Below are positions 23,596-37,552 of a DNA stretch of 64,000 nucleotides, piece by piece. This DNA comes from Vitellaria paradoxa (Eukaryota > Streptophyta > Magnoliopsida > Ericales > Sapotaceae): positions 12,747,223 through 12,811,222 of the forward strand of contig CM034241.1 of the NCBI GenBank assembly GCA_019916065.1. Reading direction: 5' to 3'. The position numbers and the translations under genes were made by a program. The notes beneath the pieces were generated by a model. The model did not search any database. It saw nothing but the letters and a program-made list of their open reading frames with translations, and was not told the origin of the DNA. Every line of letters begins with the position of its first letter. Within the stretch, counting starts at the first letter, position 1.

Positions 23596-25687
23596 TGTCA
23601 CACCCTGAATTTCATGACCCGAGAAGTAAGTGAAATACATACATAATATGCATAGAAAAACCATTCTCCAATCAGAGCATTAAACACCCTTGGAGCAACA
23701 TCCACACAAGATAACTATAAAAAATAATATAAACGAAGCCTTGGCTGTGGTTAGGCTATAAAGCTCCAATAATCCCATAACCTTAATAAGTAAGGATAGG
23801 CCTTATGGCCTTTACAATCCAATCGAATAATCTCTACTTTTAAAGTTAATATTACAAACTCAAATGAAGATTTAAAACTTAAACAAATGAAAAATGAAAT
23901 TTCCACAACAGCAAACGTACTTCTAATCCCACCAAGTGCCCACCTAATTGTTGGGATTTGTCCATGCAACAGAATTTGTAGGGACGTGAGCACTTATCCA
24001 CATGTGCTCAAGAAGCATCATAAAAGCATATATAATATGTAAAGCCATAATATAAACTAACAGTTATAAATTCAACAGATCTCATCAAAATCAAGCCAAA
24101 GTAAAACTTAAATCCTCTTATACAAACACATTATAATATTATCAAATTAAACCTTATATAAATACGTGTCATACTTCATCAGGTTAAATCTCTTTTTCCT
24201 ACTTAATTATTTCCACCTAATCATCTTAACATAATCATCCTTATCCGTATCCCATTCTTATTTTAGTTACTTGGTAGGCACAATTAACATTGTCATTATA
24301 GGCCACGATTAGCTTTATTTACACGTCGTCGTTAAAGACTATAATAGCCAGGCCACGATTAGCCTTATTTACACATCATGTTGTAGGCTACTAACCTACT
24401 GGCATGAATACCAATCCCTACGTAGGTTTCAGGTCTTTCAATCTTAGGATAATCTCAGTTCCCTTCCTATTTTCATATACCCATCAACCTCGTGCCTCAT
24501 TACCATTCACATTTCCTTTTTTATACTTATCAATCTCACCAACATGATTATTTTAACATCACCATATCATTGAACTATGTAAGAACTAATATTATCATCT
24601 TATTCAATCGTGTAACGAACAATATCATTATAATATCCAATATATAAATCCAAGTTCAATAGAAGCTCACAATAATCAAATTATCATCTTATCATAACCT
24701 ATTCTCATTTCATTTATATTTTCAATTTATCGTAACTCAAGCTTAATTGAATTTGCATTGACAACTTTGTTATAACACTATAAAAAAAACCCTTAACCAA
24801 GAATAATATATCTTAACTAAGAATTACTTAGAAACTTAATAACTTGTTCCATAATCAATCTTTACACCTATAAATCTTACTTGAGTGATTGAACATGTTT
24901 AAACATGGAATACTCACTAGAAAGAGCAATATAAGCTGGAAAAATTGAAGTTTCAGGTTTCGGGGAACCCCGGGTGCCCCATTGATGGGCCCAGGCACCC
25001 CCACTCATCTTCCAGGCTCGGCCAAAGGACCCCAGGTGCCCCACTGATGCCCAGAATGGTGCTCTATTTTGGTTCATGCTCTAGCTTGTGTATTTGGGTC
25101 TCAAACTCCACCAAATCAAACGTATAACCCAAAACCTTGTTTCCTTGAGTTGTTTATAGTCTAAAAGACTCTAGAAAGTGAATCAAAACTAGTTTTTATC
25201 CATTCATTTCATCACAATACAACTTTTGGTTACAACCTATACATATATATACACCTAGACATCTTTTACGCAAATCCATCACCAAGACTTCCAAATCGAA
25301 AATAAATTTTATAGAAATGTTTGCTAGCTCAAATACATCTCATATATGCAAAAATGAGGCTATAAATCCCTATCTTAAGCTTAAACAAAGTGGATCAAGA
25401 GAGATGATAAACTATCGATTTTGGCTCTCAACTTTAGCTTGATTGATCTTCTCACCATTTGATCTAAACAACAAACAAAATACATGAAAATGTTCCTTGA
25501 GAACTCAATTTCAATCTTGTGAAATTAATTTTCATTTGGTTATCACTCAAATTTCCTTGGTTCCACTCTCTTCTCTCGGTTCTCTTCCAACACCCCAAAA
25601 ATCTCTCTCTCTCCTCTCATATATACATATATACAAGCTTGGCTTAATCTCCAAGCATTCTACAGGAGCCTCTCATCTCTCCCTATC
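23596..25687 (-). repeat. Tekay 3' LTR, distal part
   Basis: It matches the 5' LTR from its outer end TGTCACACCCTG up to the sequence CTATC, where the Athila element is inserted. It contains two copies of a 50-bp unit (starting 24301 and 24351, GGCCACGATTAGC), while the 5' LTR has three. Confidence 0.9.
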
Positions 25688-27250
25688 TGACCGCTCTCAA
25701 AATTGGAAGAGGCTCTCTCTCAAGTGCAAGAGGTCGGTTGAAGTTTAGTCTAGGTGAGTCCTAGGTCATCTCCACAGGAAGCAAGGGTGTGACTAGGGGT
25801 GGAAAATTTATTTTTGAAGGTGCTTGTAGAAATTGTAAAAAAGAAAAGAAGAAAATCTGTTAGGGTTTTCAAACTTGGAATTGTGAAAATGATTTTGAAG
25901 CGTAGACAAAGCGAAAACCTAAATACTAAAGAAATAAACCTGTTTTAAACTTAAACAAACTACTATGAAAAGAAGCACTTGGTTTCAACCTATTCCTGTA
26001 ATGTTATCAAAGGGATGAATTTGAATATGTGGTTAACTCGACCTAATATCTACACCTATAGTATTAGGCCGGAAGATTTAACGTTAGAAAACCTTTTTGT
26101 AAATAAACTGCTATTTTAGGGTTTTGAAATCAGTTTCGAAGTCATCGGGACATGGAATTGACCTTTGGTTCACAAGATCATAACCAAAGTTCAACTTTAT
26201 CACAGGTGATTCGAATTTGAAAGTTAACCTAGAATTACAATTCTTATGTTTTTAATCAAAAGATGACAAACTATGTTCAGTTCATAATATCCGAATTCAT
26301 CTCCTTCGATTTCATTACATTCCTAGGTTAAAACCAAGAAAAAAATTTAGCCTAGCATTATTGAAGTATAGCTAAGGCTATGCGAAAAAGAAAAGATTAT
26401 CATTGCGTAAGAAAAAGTTAAATCGAAGTGCTTCAAAATATTCTAAAGCAAGTTCGAATCTTAAACCAATAACAAAAGAATAAAGATTAAGTATCACAGA
26501 GCGAAAACGAAAGATAAAAAGTAAAAAAACAATGAACTTTTAATTAAACGAAATAAAAAGTGATGCTTACAAAGTAAACCCTAAGGCAAAGATAATGTAA
26601 ACTCTTCCGACAATCCAAAACGAGACGAAAATGGCTAATGTAGGGTTTAGACCCCTAATGCATCAAAATTTAGCCTATTTATAGGCGTATACAACTCAGG
26701 GATATAATTATAATTTTACAATTTGAAATTAATGTTAAAAGTCTGCTGGAGGAACGTCCCGGGCACCTAAGCTTTACTAGGCATGTGCCCAAGCCACTGC
26801 ACACCCCACATGTTCGATACAAGTCCTGAGACAGAGGTTGGAAACTTGCTCTCAGTGGGTGCCCAAGGTGTTGCACAGGCAGGCACCCAAGCTCTCGTGC
26901 ACCTAAGGGGTGCTCAGTCAGGAGCCTAAGGTCTTCTCAGCCAAGTGTTTGATGAAAGTCCTGAAAGAGTCTAGCAAAGTTGAGCCTCAGCGGGCGCCAA
27001 AGCTCTAGCACAGTCGGGTGCCCAAGGCTTATGCGCCCAAGCCTTCTGCGCCTAAGGCATACAACTCAGTTTCGAATTGCAATTTTCAACTCCTAACTTG
27101 GTTTCCTTGAGCTATGTTCCTCCATTTCCCTACAAAACACACAAAGACAATAGAAGTAATCAAAACAAGATAAAATAGACTTTACTTGATAAAATGTCCA
27201 TAAGAAGAGTGTGAAATGAAGCTAAAAATGACAATGATTGCATGCAATCA
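25688..27250 (-). repeat. Athila 3' LTR
   Basis: 1563 bases, TGACCGCTCTC to GCATGCAATCA, paired with 41291-42839. It contains GC-rich stretches with GGCACCCAAG-type motifs between AT-rich arms. Confidence 0.92.
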
Positions 27251-27262
27251 CACCCCCAACCT
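27251..27262 (-). other. Athila polypurine tract
   Basis: On the minus strand AGGTTGGGGGTG lies directly before the 3' LTR, the expected place for plus-strand priming. Confidence 0.7.
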
Positions 27263-29559
27263 AGACATTACTAGTCCCTAGGAATGGAAAGAATTATGAC
27301 CAAAGAGAAATAAACATATACCAAGCAAATCCTTATTATTCAAATGAAAAAGAAACACTAATAATTCTAACTGAAAGGGAGGTCCATTTTCGTAAGAGAC
27401 ACACGGCCACCCTTAGCACGTGAGGCAAGCCCTTTAAACCCCTAGGTTTCCCCTAGTGGATGAGTAACGTCTCGTGACAGTTTGCAGTGATGCTACCCAC
27501 AAACTATGGTTTGGTCTAAAGATGTCCAAAAAATGATTAAGCTCAAAAGTGACTCAAGTTCAATCTCAATAAGTTACCTAGCCCAAATGGTACGTGTAAC
27601 TCCCTAGTGCTAAACATAATTGTATGGACTATCAAGGTAGGAAGAGTATGTGTACCAAGTGGTTTCATTCATTCAACAAGGTTACGAGAGCATAAATGGA
27701 ACTAGGTTTTGTCTTCAAAAACTCACAGGATGCCACTCATAAAAAGGAATTCACTCAACAAGGGTTCACACTCCCCTAATGGCATATGATGCTATCCTAG
27801 TTGCACATAACTCCACAATTGAATGAGTGAATTGAATTAAAGTTCAAGTGGACAGCTCATAACCATGTTCCAATGCATGTGCAAAAGATCACACCACAAC
27901 ATACACAAGACCACTACATGCACAACATAAAAGTTGCTCGCTTAGAATCCACCAGGTCTTTATTTCGGTTGTAACTTGGCCAGGGGTAAAGGCTTACAAT
28001 GGACGATATGGAATTTAAAGCACATGTCTTGGGATAAAGATGTTTAAGTGCACACAAGTCCCAATTTACCTATTTTTTTCCAATCCCAACAAAGATCCCA
28101 ATAAAAAGCTTATTCACACTAAATACTACCCTTGGGACAATTTCAAATATTGCAAACAATGTACAAATCCCATAATTTCATAAACAAAGGAATGATAAAT
28201 TTTTTTTTCTTTTTTTTGTTTTTTTTTTTGTGTTTTTTTTTTTTGGGCTTTTTCTTCTTTTTTTTTTTTGAAACAATAAAATATACATCAGCTGAATTCT
28301 CCACCCAATATTTTCTCTCAATATGCTCTCAAGAGTTTCCATTCCCAACCCCCATTCACATCATTGACGTTAAGGCACTTTTATGAGGTGGGAACCAAGG
28401 AAAAAAAGGTATATATATATCACACACTTTATTAAAAGTTTCAAGTTGGTTTCTAGGGTGATTCATAACCAAGAAAGGACAAGAAGGCCCTAAATAGCAG
28501 AAAGGGCCTACCATCATGTTCAAAGCTTACAACAACTCATAATGTGCCAAGTGAATACTCATGCAAGTGTGTGTGAAGCAATTAGTGCATTGAAAATCAA
28601 AGTGAAGAATAAAAGAGATATGATTATGTGCAACCCCTTAAGAAAAAAAATAATAGGCTCAAAAGCTCATCAGTAAAAGGTATAAGTCTATACCTAGTCC
28701 AAAGATGCTCAATTAACCAATGTTAACAAAATCCACCCTAAGCACTTAAAACTCTTCTCTATGATAGTCCAAACAAAAAGTGCACAAGGTCATGATACAC
28801 TCAATTCGAGCTAAGTTTCTTATTAAAGATTGAACAAGACTTGCCTATCACTCTTTCACTTAAAGGCATAATCAACCAAATCAAAAAAGGCCAACATGCG
28901 GGGTCTAACATGTGGGGTCCATTTTAGCATAAATGATCATCATGTGAACTCCACCCCCCAACCTAAACGAGGCATTGTCCTCAATGTAAGAGGTATGATG
29001 CATATGTGATGTGCAAAGTGAGCATGAGTATGATAATTATAACATATAGGCCAAGCACACACCTGAAACGACACCCCACAAGTAATATGGGACACTCCTT
29101 AACCTAGTTTCTACAATATTTTGAACAACAACTAGTGTTGAGATCAAAATGTAGAAACAAAAGGAAAAAGGATGGATATTACCTGAGGAGTTGCAAGATG
29201 TAACTAACAATAGAACATGCTACAAAACCAAAGAGAAAAAAATGAAAAGCAAAAGTCCAAAGACGGATTTTTTTTAATTGCAAAAAGGAGGCTAAGTACG
29301 TCATTCAAATGCAATCAATAAAGTTCAACATAAACCAAAATAAGATCGTCATAGAATTCAGTTTTAGGTCATATACATATAGAACATCTTTAAAACGCAG
29401 ACCTAAACAGACAAAGCTAGCCTTAAGATAACAAAAAGCAAGCTAGAACATGAAGTCAGGATTGAGGGATCTTAATCCTCCTCCTATGGGGGTGGAAAGT
29501 TATGAACATGTGGTGGTGGTGGCGAGTGGACAGCAGTAAGAATAGACTCTAAAAGGCCA
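27263..29559 (-). other. Athila 3' non-coding region
   Basis: No coding potential survives. On the minus strand a GAGGACAATG motif followed by TTTAGGTTGGGGGG (near 28990-28945) is the landmark seen downstream of Athila ORFs. A T-rich tract (28199-28270) is a purine run on the element's sense strand. Confidence 0.5.
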
Positions 29560-30669
29560 CGCTATTCACACTACTCAGCCTCTATAGCACTCAACGTGCC
29601 CCCAATGCTTGGATACCAAAACACAAAGTAGGGACCACAGGAGGATGAATCGGAGGCGCAGTAGAATATGTAGCAGTAGAAGAGTGCCGATGCTAAGACT
29701 GAGCTAGACTATGTGCACACGTGGAGCTAGATAGCATCGCCAATGGCTGGACTATCCTAAAATTAGTGTCAATAGGAACCTGACACTTTTCCAAGATCTT
29801 CATAATTAATTAGGCAAATGGTAGACTGTTGGGGCCCCTAGTTTGTTGCAGTCTCACTGTTAGAGCAGTCATCATTAGAAAGGATAAGTCAATAGAAACT
29901 CCGGTGGTCATGGCATACATTAATCAAGCTCGATCGGGGCTAACGAAGTCATCATTAGAGATGGGTAAGATCTGAGAACAAATGAACTCATGAAGGATTA
30001 TGAATTTAGCATTCAATTTATTCTTCAGAAATTGTCGTCTAACCCCTCATGAACGTGTCTCCCCCTCAGATAAATGCCGTGCTAACACCTGAAGTGTAGG
30101 TTCCTGCTCATTAGGGTATGGGCGTCCTGGCTTGCGGACCTTTGGTATGTGAAGACCAACCCTAATGCTGCGCTTATGCACCATAATTCTCCGTCCCCGC
30201 ACCATAGAAATAATGTATACCTATCCCGACCCCTCATTTTCCTCTAAAGTTACATTTGCATAAAACTCTTGGATGAGGTTAGGATCAGTAGTGGCTCTAA
30301 ATGCCATGGCAGTCGACCAGCCCCTGGTAGCCATAATAGTCTTGAAGTCTACTGGTTCCTCATTGAAACGATTCAAATTGATACCCCCTCACAAAGAACT
30401 GCCCTTTTACTCTAATATGAATCGATGCATTTGGGTGTTCTTGCCAATGAACCTATAAGGGTCATAGTCTAGCTCATCTTCGTCTTCTTCATTCTCTTCC
30501 TCATTTTCACTGTCAGTCTCATAGTCCTCCTCTTCATTCTCCAATTGTTCCTCAACTTCCTCATCTTCAGCCCCTTCTAATTCTTGCTCTAGTCAGGCAC
30601 ATAATCACTATCTTCAGCTGATGAAGTAGGAGAGGGCTGTGTTTTACGTTTGCTTGTGGAATGACCCAT
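29560..30669 (-). pseudogene. Athila extra ORF (plant-transposon-protein-domain-like), broken
   Basis: From the ATG at 30669 the frame reads MGHSTSKRKTQPSPTSSAED, then hits a stop. In a shifted frame it continues as a long acidic stretch of Glu and Asp (about 30585-30480) and a conserved core, VDFKTIMATRGWSTAMAFRA then NLIQEFYANV (about 30340-30245). Similar proteins downstream of pol in Athila elements are annotated as putative plant transposon protein domain; the role is not settled, and an envelope-like function has been proposed. Several stops and at least one frameshift make this copy dead. Confidence 0.65.
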
Positions 30670-31724
30670 GATGGTTGCTACAAATAAGTGCTAAGTAAGT
30701 AGGAAAAGGTGGAAATAGGCTCACAAATTGAGACGCAAACCCATGCTCCCCAATACCACTTACAATGGAACCCATGAATACTTCAAATTTCTCACAAGCA
30801 ATTCTTTAAACACTTGAAAGGCACAATTTCAGCTCCTCACCATTTTAATCAAGCAATAAAGTCCAAAGTGCCAAATTCCATGAAACAACTCCTTAGCTTC
30901 AAATGCACCCCAATGCAATTCAAACCACATCTAAACTCACTTTCCAACTCTCACAAACATTTTATCAAACAGGTGGTGTACAAGAGGGAAAAGAAAGCTA
31001 CAAATTGGAATGGGTTCAAGGCATAACCCAAAACAACTCACTCAACAAGAATAGCCTCACCATTTTAGCTCAAAATCTTCAAAATATACCACAAATGAGT
31101 GTACTTACCTTGTGTTTGTGAGATACTCTCAAACCCTAATGCTTACATCCACACTTCAACAAGACCCACGGTTGAACTAATGCTTCTCTAAACTTTAAAA
31201 TGTTGGAGAAAAGATGTTAGAATAGAGATAAAAAAAAATGGTCTTGGTGAAGTGGTTGAATCGGTCAAGGGAATGCTCCATCTCAAGTCAGTCGAATTAG
31301 GGAGTGTATGAGGAGAATGGAACATGTGAGACATTTAAAAAGGGCTCCCCAACATTCAGCTCATGTGACCTGATAAAAAGAACATGTGACTAGCCTTGGG
31401 CGCTCGAGGGAGTAGTAGGTGGGTGCACAGGCTGCGGGCGCACACACCTTGGGCGCACACAGTCCCAAGCACACACATATCAGGCGCACACGGCCAATGC
31501 TTCAAGGCTGATACTAGCTTGGTTAGAATTTTCACTCTAATGCTCAGCCTCAAACTTTTCTCAAACTGAAATAACCCATCCTAAACACTCTAAGACATGA
31601 ACAACTAGGAAAAAAAAAAGGGACGAGAAAATACACACTTACTCTTAAGCTAATCCTAGAAAAATATGAATGAAAGAAATGCAAACTCCTACTCTAATAT
31701 TATACAACATGTCGTGCAAGTTCT
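30670..31724 (-). other. Athila spacer between integrase and extra ORF
   Basis: Low coding potential on the element's strand. Short plus-strand frames (30814-31121) run antisense to the element and show no motif. Confidence 0.45.
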
Positions 31725-33503
31725 CTAATCAAACGGGGGAGGGTCCGATAGGTCCCATGTCTCAATCTCGGCCACAAAGTTTTCTAAGAATGGCTTGAGA
31801 TGATGGCCATTCACCTTAAAAGTGGTGTCATTGTGGGGATTGTACACCTCGCATACACCATGTTCCAAAATTGCGGTGATGACGAAAGGACCTGACCACC
31901 TAGACCTAAGCTTCCCGGGAAAGAAATGTAACCTTGAGTTATACAAAAGCACTTTCTGGCCAACTTGGAAGGATTTTCTAAGAATGTGCTTATCATGCAA
32001 ATCCTTTATTTTTGCCTTGGCAATCTTTGTATTTTCGAGAGCATCATTTCTTAATTCTTCAAGTTCATTCAATTAAAGTTTCCGAAGAATGCCAGCTTCA
32101 TCCAAACTCTTATTAAATTTCCCTCTCCTACTTTATCGGGTAGTTGGCAAGCTTTGCCAAATACAAGGCGATAGGGAGACATGCCTAAGATGGTTTTATA
32201 AGCCGTCCGGTACACCCACAATGCATCAACTAGTCTCAACGACCAATCTTTATGATTGGGATTGACAGTCTTTTCAAGAATACCCTTTATCTCCCTATTT
32301 GCCAATCAAGCTACCCATTATTTTGTGGGTGATAAGAAGTTCCCACTTTATGCATCACACCATATTTGCGCATTAGGATACCAATAGGCTGATTGCAAAA
32401 ATTTTTACCCTCATCACTAATGATCGTATGTGGCATCTAAAACAAAAGAAAATGTGTTCTTTTAGGAATTTGACCACTATTTGGTGGTCATTGGTGCGAG
32501 TGGCAATGGCCTTTGCCCATTTGGACACATAGTCTATGGCCACTAAGATATACTCAAAACCAAACGACTTAGGGAATGGGCCCATAAAATCTATCCCCCA
32601 AGAATCAAAGATTTCTAAAATGATCACAGGGTTTTGGGGCATCTCATTGCGCTTAGATAAGGCTCCTAAGCATTGGCAATGGTCACATCTCAAGCAATAG
32701 TTATGCACATCTTTAAACATGGAAGCCCAATAAAATCCGTTTTGAAGAATCTTAGCGGTGGTTTTCTTTGAAGAGAAGTGGCCTCCACAAGCTAAAGTGT
32801 GACAAAACTTGATAACATTATGAATCTCATGGTCAGTAAAGCATCTCCTCACAATTTGATCTAGACAATACTTGTAGAGGTAAGGCTCATCCCAAAAGAA
32901 ATTGCGCACATTGTGTAAGAACTTACCTCTATCAACCTTTGTCCAACGGGAAGGCATTGGCCCAGTCACTAAGAAATTAGCAATGTCTGCATACCAAGGA
33001 GAATGCACCAAAGGATTGGTGCTAATATGCATGATATGCTTATCAGGGAAATGCTCATTAATTGGTAGGTCATTAGAGTTGGATACATGATAAGGTAATC
33101 TAGACAAATGGTCAGCTACCACATTTTCTACTCTTTTCTTGTCCTTGATTTCCAAATCAAACTCTTGGAGGAGTAGCATCCATCTAATTAGATGGGGTTT
33201 GGCCTTTTGCTTGGAAAGAAGATATTTCAAGGCTGCATGGTCTGTAAACACCATAACATGAGAACCCACCAAATATGACCTAAACTTGTCTAGGGTAAAA
33301 ACTACTGCTAGAAGCTCATTTTTGGTGGTGGTATAGTTAATTTGAGCCTCATTTAGAGTCTTACTAGCGTAGTAAATAGCATAAGGTTTCCCTTTTTTTC
33401 GTTGCCCTAAGACTACACCCACTGCAAAATCACTAGCATCACACATAAGCTCGAATAGTGGGGACCAATCCGGGCTTTGGATAATGGGAGCGGTGGTGAG
33501 CAA
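31725..33503 (-). pseudogene. Athila RNase H and integrase
   Basis: 33503-32373 carries RNase H ([51 protein letters not shown]) and the integrase front half (zinc-finger pair [10 protein letters not shown], catalytic start GIDFMGPFP). 32305-32069 carries the catalytic Glu segment ([12 protein letters not shown]) and the lineage motif [15 protein letters not shown]. 32072-31725 carries the C-terminal part (GPFVITAILEHGVCEVYNP). The pieces are in different frames, with stops between 32373 and 32305, so the protein cannot be made whole. Confidence 0.85.
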
Positions 33504-34790
33504 TTGTTTAAGTTAATCAAATGCCTCTTGGCATGATGTTGTCCATTCAAAAGGGACATCATTGGACAACAATGAGCATATGGGTCAGGCAATAGAATTA
33601 AAGGACTGAATGAATTACCGGTAAAACCCGGTATGTCCAAAGAATGATCTCACGTCCTTCACACATCGAGGGGTAGGTAAGTTTTGGATTAATTCTACTT
33701 TTCCTTTGTCTACCTCAATCCCACGACATGACACTATATGCCCCAAGACAATCCCCTGTTATACCATGAAATGGCACTTTTCCCAATTTAGCACCAAGTT
33801 ACTCTCCTCACATCGCACTAACACCCTCTCAAGGTTGGTCAAGCACTCATCAAATGTATCTCCATAGACAAAGAAATGATCTATGAAAACCTCCAAGAAC
33901 CACTCAACCATGTCGATAAAAATGCTCATCACACACCTTTGAAAGGTTACAGGTACGTTGCATAACCCAAATGGCATGCGTCTATACGCAAAAGTGTCGA
34001 GAGGGCATGTGAAAGTGGTTTTCTCTTGGTCCTCAAGTGCTATCTCAACCTGATTATACCTCGAGTACCTATCAAGAAAGCAATAGAAAGACTTCCCCAC
34101 TACTCTCTCAAGCACTTGATCTAGAAATGGAAAGGAAAAATGGTCCTTCCGGGTCAATGCATTCAAGCACCTATAATTAATAGACATTCACCACCCAGTT
34201 TGGGTGCGTTAAGGCACTAACTCTCCTTTCTCATTCTCAACCACAGTGACACCGGATTTTTTAGCAACCACTTGAGTGGGACTCACCCACTTCGAATAAG
34301 AGATGGTGTAAATGATACCTGCATCAAGCAACTTAAGTACTTCCCCTTTCACAACTTTTTTCATATTGGGGTTTAGTCTTTGTTGCATTTGCCTCACAGG
34401 TTTGGCGTCATCTTCAAGGTATATATGATGGGAGCATACTAAAGGGTTAACACCTTGAAGATTTGCCACAGTCCAAGCTAGTGCTCGACGGTGGGCACTC
34501 AAAACTGCCAATAACCTCTTTTCTTGAGTTTTCTTTAAACTTACAGACACAACTATTGGAAATGTCTCTCCCTCCCCTAAGAATGCATACTTAAGTTCAC
34601 TTGGTAAAGGTTTCCTAGAAGGACATAGAGGGCATTCAACTGATGGCTTGGGTTTGATCAAAGATGGCTCCAAAGGTTCAAACACTGGCACCCAGCCACT
34701 AATTGCCATAAGTTCCTCCCTAGCACTTATCAACTCCTCGCTATCCACTAAATTTTCTCCATCCAAAGCCTCACACCTTTCACTTCTCAC
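33504..34790 (-). pseudogene. Athila reverse transcriptase
   Basis: 34790-34209 gives the N-terminal linker (ALAWTVANLQGVNPLVCSHH, KVVKGEVLKLLDAGIIY) and 34187-33759 the palm (RYSRYNQVEIALEDQEKTTF, MPFGLCNVPVTFQRC). The active-site string, normally of the form F-x-D-D in this lineage, reads FIDHFFVYG: the second catalytic Asp is His. Stops between the blocks add to the damage. The palm-thumb remainder to 33504 is degraded. Confidence 0.85.
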
Positions 34791-34796
34791 TAGGGC

Positions 34797-35734
34797 TCAT
34801 TCTAAGGGATCCTTAAAGTAAGTCTTCTCAAAGTACTCATTTCTTAAAGCAGGAATAACATCCACCTCCCTAATATCTTCAAATTCTCCCATCTGTTTCC
34901 CTACCCTAAAGATGTTTATCTCAACGGTCATATTCCCAAATGATAACTTGATAACCCTACTTCTACAATTAATCACTGCATTGGATGTAGCATGGAATGG
35001 TCTACCTAAAATGACGGGAATGGAATGGGAGGGATTTTGAACAAGTTGGGTGTCCAATGCTATGAAGTCAACTGGGAAGTAAAATTTGTCTACTTGGACC
35101 AACACGTCTTCCACTATCCCCCCTAGCATTTTGACTGAGCGATCAGCCAATTGCAAGGTTATTCTAGTGGGTTTCAGCTCACCTAAGCCTAATTGTTGAT
35201 AGACAATGAAAGGTAATAGGTTGACATGAGCACCTAAGTCAAGTAGAGCTTTGTTAATGATGTGATCTCCAATTATGCACGAAATTGTTGGACACCCAGG
35301 ATCTTTGTACTTAGGAGGTGTGTCACGTTGGATGATGGCATTAACTTGTTCAGTCAAGAAGGCATTTTCCTTGACATTGAGCTTCCTCTTAACAGTGCAC
35401 ATATCTCTAAGGAACATAGCATATGATGGATTCTGCTTAATAGCCTCAAGTAAAGGGATGTTGATTCTTACTTGTTTAAAGACCTCATAAATTTCAGAAT
35501 TCAACATCTCATTCTTACCTTTTGCTAGCCTTTAAGGAAAGGGTGGCCTAGGTGTGTACCCAGTTGTTTGGTCCTCATGCCTACTCCACGTTCCCATAAT
35601 GATTTCCCCTTCTTTCTCTTTTGCCTCTTTTTCACCTTTCTTTTTCTCAAATGTTAGCCTCTTACTCTCTTCGGTTTCTCTCTCTTTCTCTTCTTTATTT
35701 TCTACTTCACTCAGCTTTTCAACCTCCTGACTCC
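34797..35734 (-). pseudogene. Athila gag C-terminus and aspartic protease
   Basis: On the minus strand from 35734 the reading resumes gag with a charged Glu/Lys-rich stretch, then NSEIYEVFKQVRINIPLLEA, and from 35507 an open frame of 236 codons. The protease core is ALLDLGAHVNLLPF, with DLG instead of the usual D-S/T-G, followed by VILGRPFHATSNAVIN. One stop separates the two parts. Confidence 0.75.
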
Positions 35735-35807
35735 ACTACGTTCCATTTCAGAAACTCCTCGTTCCTTCCTAGTTCTTCAGTCTAAATATAAACCATATAT
35801 CTTAACA
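35735..35807 (-). repeat. Truncated 3' LTR of the nested copia
   Basis: It aligns to the start of the 5' LTR (TGTTAAGATATATGG against TGTTGAGATATGTGG, then GGAGTTTC) and stops about 150 bases short. Confidence 0.75.
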
Positions 35808-35896
35808 ATCTCCACCTTGGTGAATATTCATGCTTGAGGAAATTCTATAGAACTCTACATGGAACGAGTGAGTTGGGGGGGGGAACCATCTCCTAT

Positions 35897-36424
35897 CTAG
35901 CACCTGGAGACATTAATCAAGTTCAAGCAATACTTGAACTTTTTTGTAGTGATCGACTTTGTCAACATTTCTGCTGCATTATCTAATGTGTGAACTTTAT
36001 CAATCACCAATTCACCCAAACTAAGCAACTCCCTAATCTTATGAAATCTTACGTCAATGTGCTTTGTTCTCGCATGGTACACTTGGTACTTTGCCAAGAA
36101 AATAGCACACTGACTGTCACACCATAGCTTCACTCCACCTTGCTCAATATCCAGTTCTGTGATCAGCCCTTTCAACCACAAAGCTTCCTCAGTAGCTTCT
36201 ATCATTGCCATGTATTCCACTTTAGCTGTGGATAGTGCAATAAGTGACTGTACTATAGATCTCCAATAAATAGGTCCACCAGCCAAAGTGAACATATACC
36301 CTATGTTGGATTTTCTATCATCCAAGTCTCTTGCATAATCAGCATCCACGTACCCCTCAATCAAAGTTCTACCATTCTGTTGCTCAAACATAATTTCCCA
36401 ATCTGCTGTGCCTTTTAAGTACAT
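35897..36424 (-). pseudogene. Nested copia RNase H
   Basis: An open stretch of 175 codons with GYVDADYARDLDDRKS, CDSQCAIFLAK and HARTKHIDVRFHKIRE, typical of copia RNase H. The usual STAEAEY motif reads STAKVEY. It ends normally before the polypurine tract. Confidence 0.85.
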
Positions 36425-36499
36425 AAGAATCCATTTTATTGCTATCTAATGCTCTCTTCCTGGTTTTGCCATATATTTTCTTACCATGCTCATTGCATA

Positions 36500-37552
36500 T
36501 GCTATGTCTAGTCTAGTGCACACCATCGCATACATCAAACATCCCACTGTACTAGCATACAGCACCTTTGACATATCTACAACCTTATCTTCAGTCTTTG
36601 GACTCTAAGAGATTGACAACCTAAAATGACCCACCAAAGGTGTACTAATCAGTTTTACATCTGCCATGTTGAACCACTTAAGTACCTTCTGCACATAATC
36701 AGTCTGAGATAGCCATAACTTTCTAGACTTTCTATCCTGGTGAATTTCCATCCCAAGAATTTTTTTGCAGCCCCTAAGTCTTTTATTTCAAACTTCTTAC
36801 TCAGCAGTGATTTCAATTTATCTATTTCAGTCTTGCTCTTTGCAACTATCAGCATATCATCCACGTAGAGCATCAACAGGATATAAGAATTATCATCAAG
36901 TACCCTATAGTAAACACAACAATCATACTCACAGTGAGTGTAGCCAATCTGGATCATGTACAAGTCAAACTTCTTATGCCACTGCCTAGGGGACTGCTTA
37001 AGCTTGTACAATGACTTCTTTAGTTTGCAAACAAGATGCTCAGTACCTGGTTTTGCAAACCCCTCTGGCTACTCCATGTAAATTTGCTCCTCCAAATCTC
37101 CATGAAAAAACGTGGTCTTTACATCTAGCTGCTCCAACTCCAGATCGTAGTGTGCTACCGTAGCCATCACCACTTTGATGGAGGTGTGTCTAACAACAGG
37201 AGAGAACACCTCATTGTAGTTAATCCCTTTTATCTGTGAGTACCCCTTTGCTACTAATCTGGCCTTGAATCTTTCTCCTTCTTTTTTTTGAAATAACCTC
37301 TTTCTTTTTGTAAACCCATTTGCACTTAATTGGTTTCTTTCCCTCAGGAAGTTCCACTAACTCCCAAGTACCATTCTTGTGTAGAGACTCCATCTCTTTT
37401 GCCATAATTTCTATCCACTTATTTTTCTCTTGGCAACTAATAGCCTCCTGAAAAGTAATAGGATAACTGCTACAGGTAATAAGAGCATAAGAAGCTATAT
37501 CTTCAAAATCGTACCTTATTGGTGGCCTAATGACACGTCGTTGTCTACCCAA
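36500..37552 (-). pseudogene. Nested copia reverse transcriptase
   Basis: Start segment at 37552-37220 (ITFQEAISCQEKNKWIEIMA, GTWELVELPEGKKPIKCKWV), then 37011-36655 (YKLKQSPRQWHKKFDLYM, LLMLYVDDMLIVAKS, KKFEIKDLGAAKKFLG). The YVDD active site is intact. Stops and a frameshift lie between 37220 and 37011 and after 36655. Confidence 0.85.

Noticed and set aside
28132..28386. 84-codon Phe-rich frame
   Set aside because: It is produced by a T-run in the Athila 3' region, antisense to the element.
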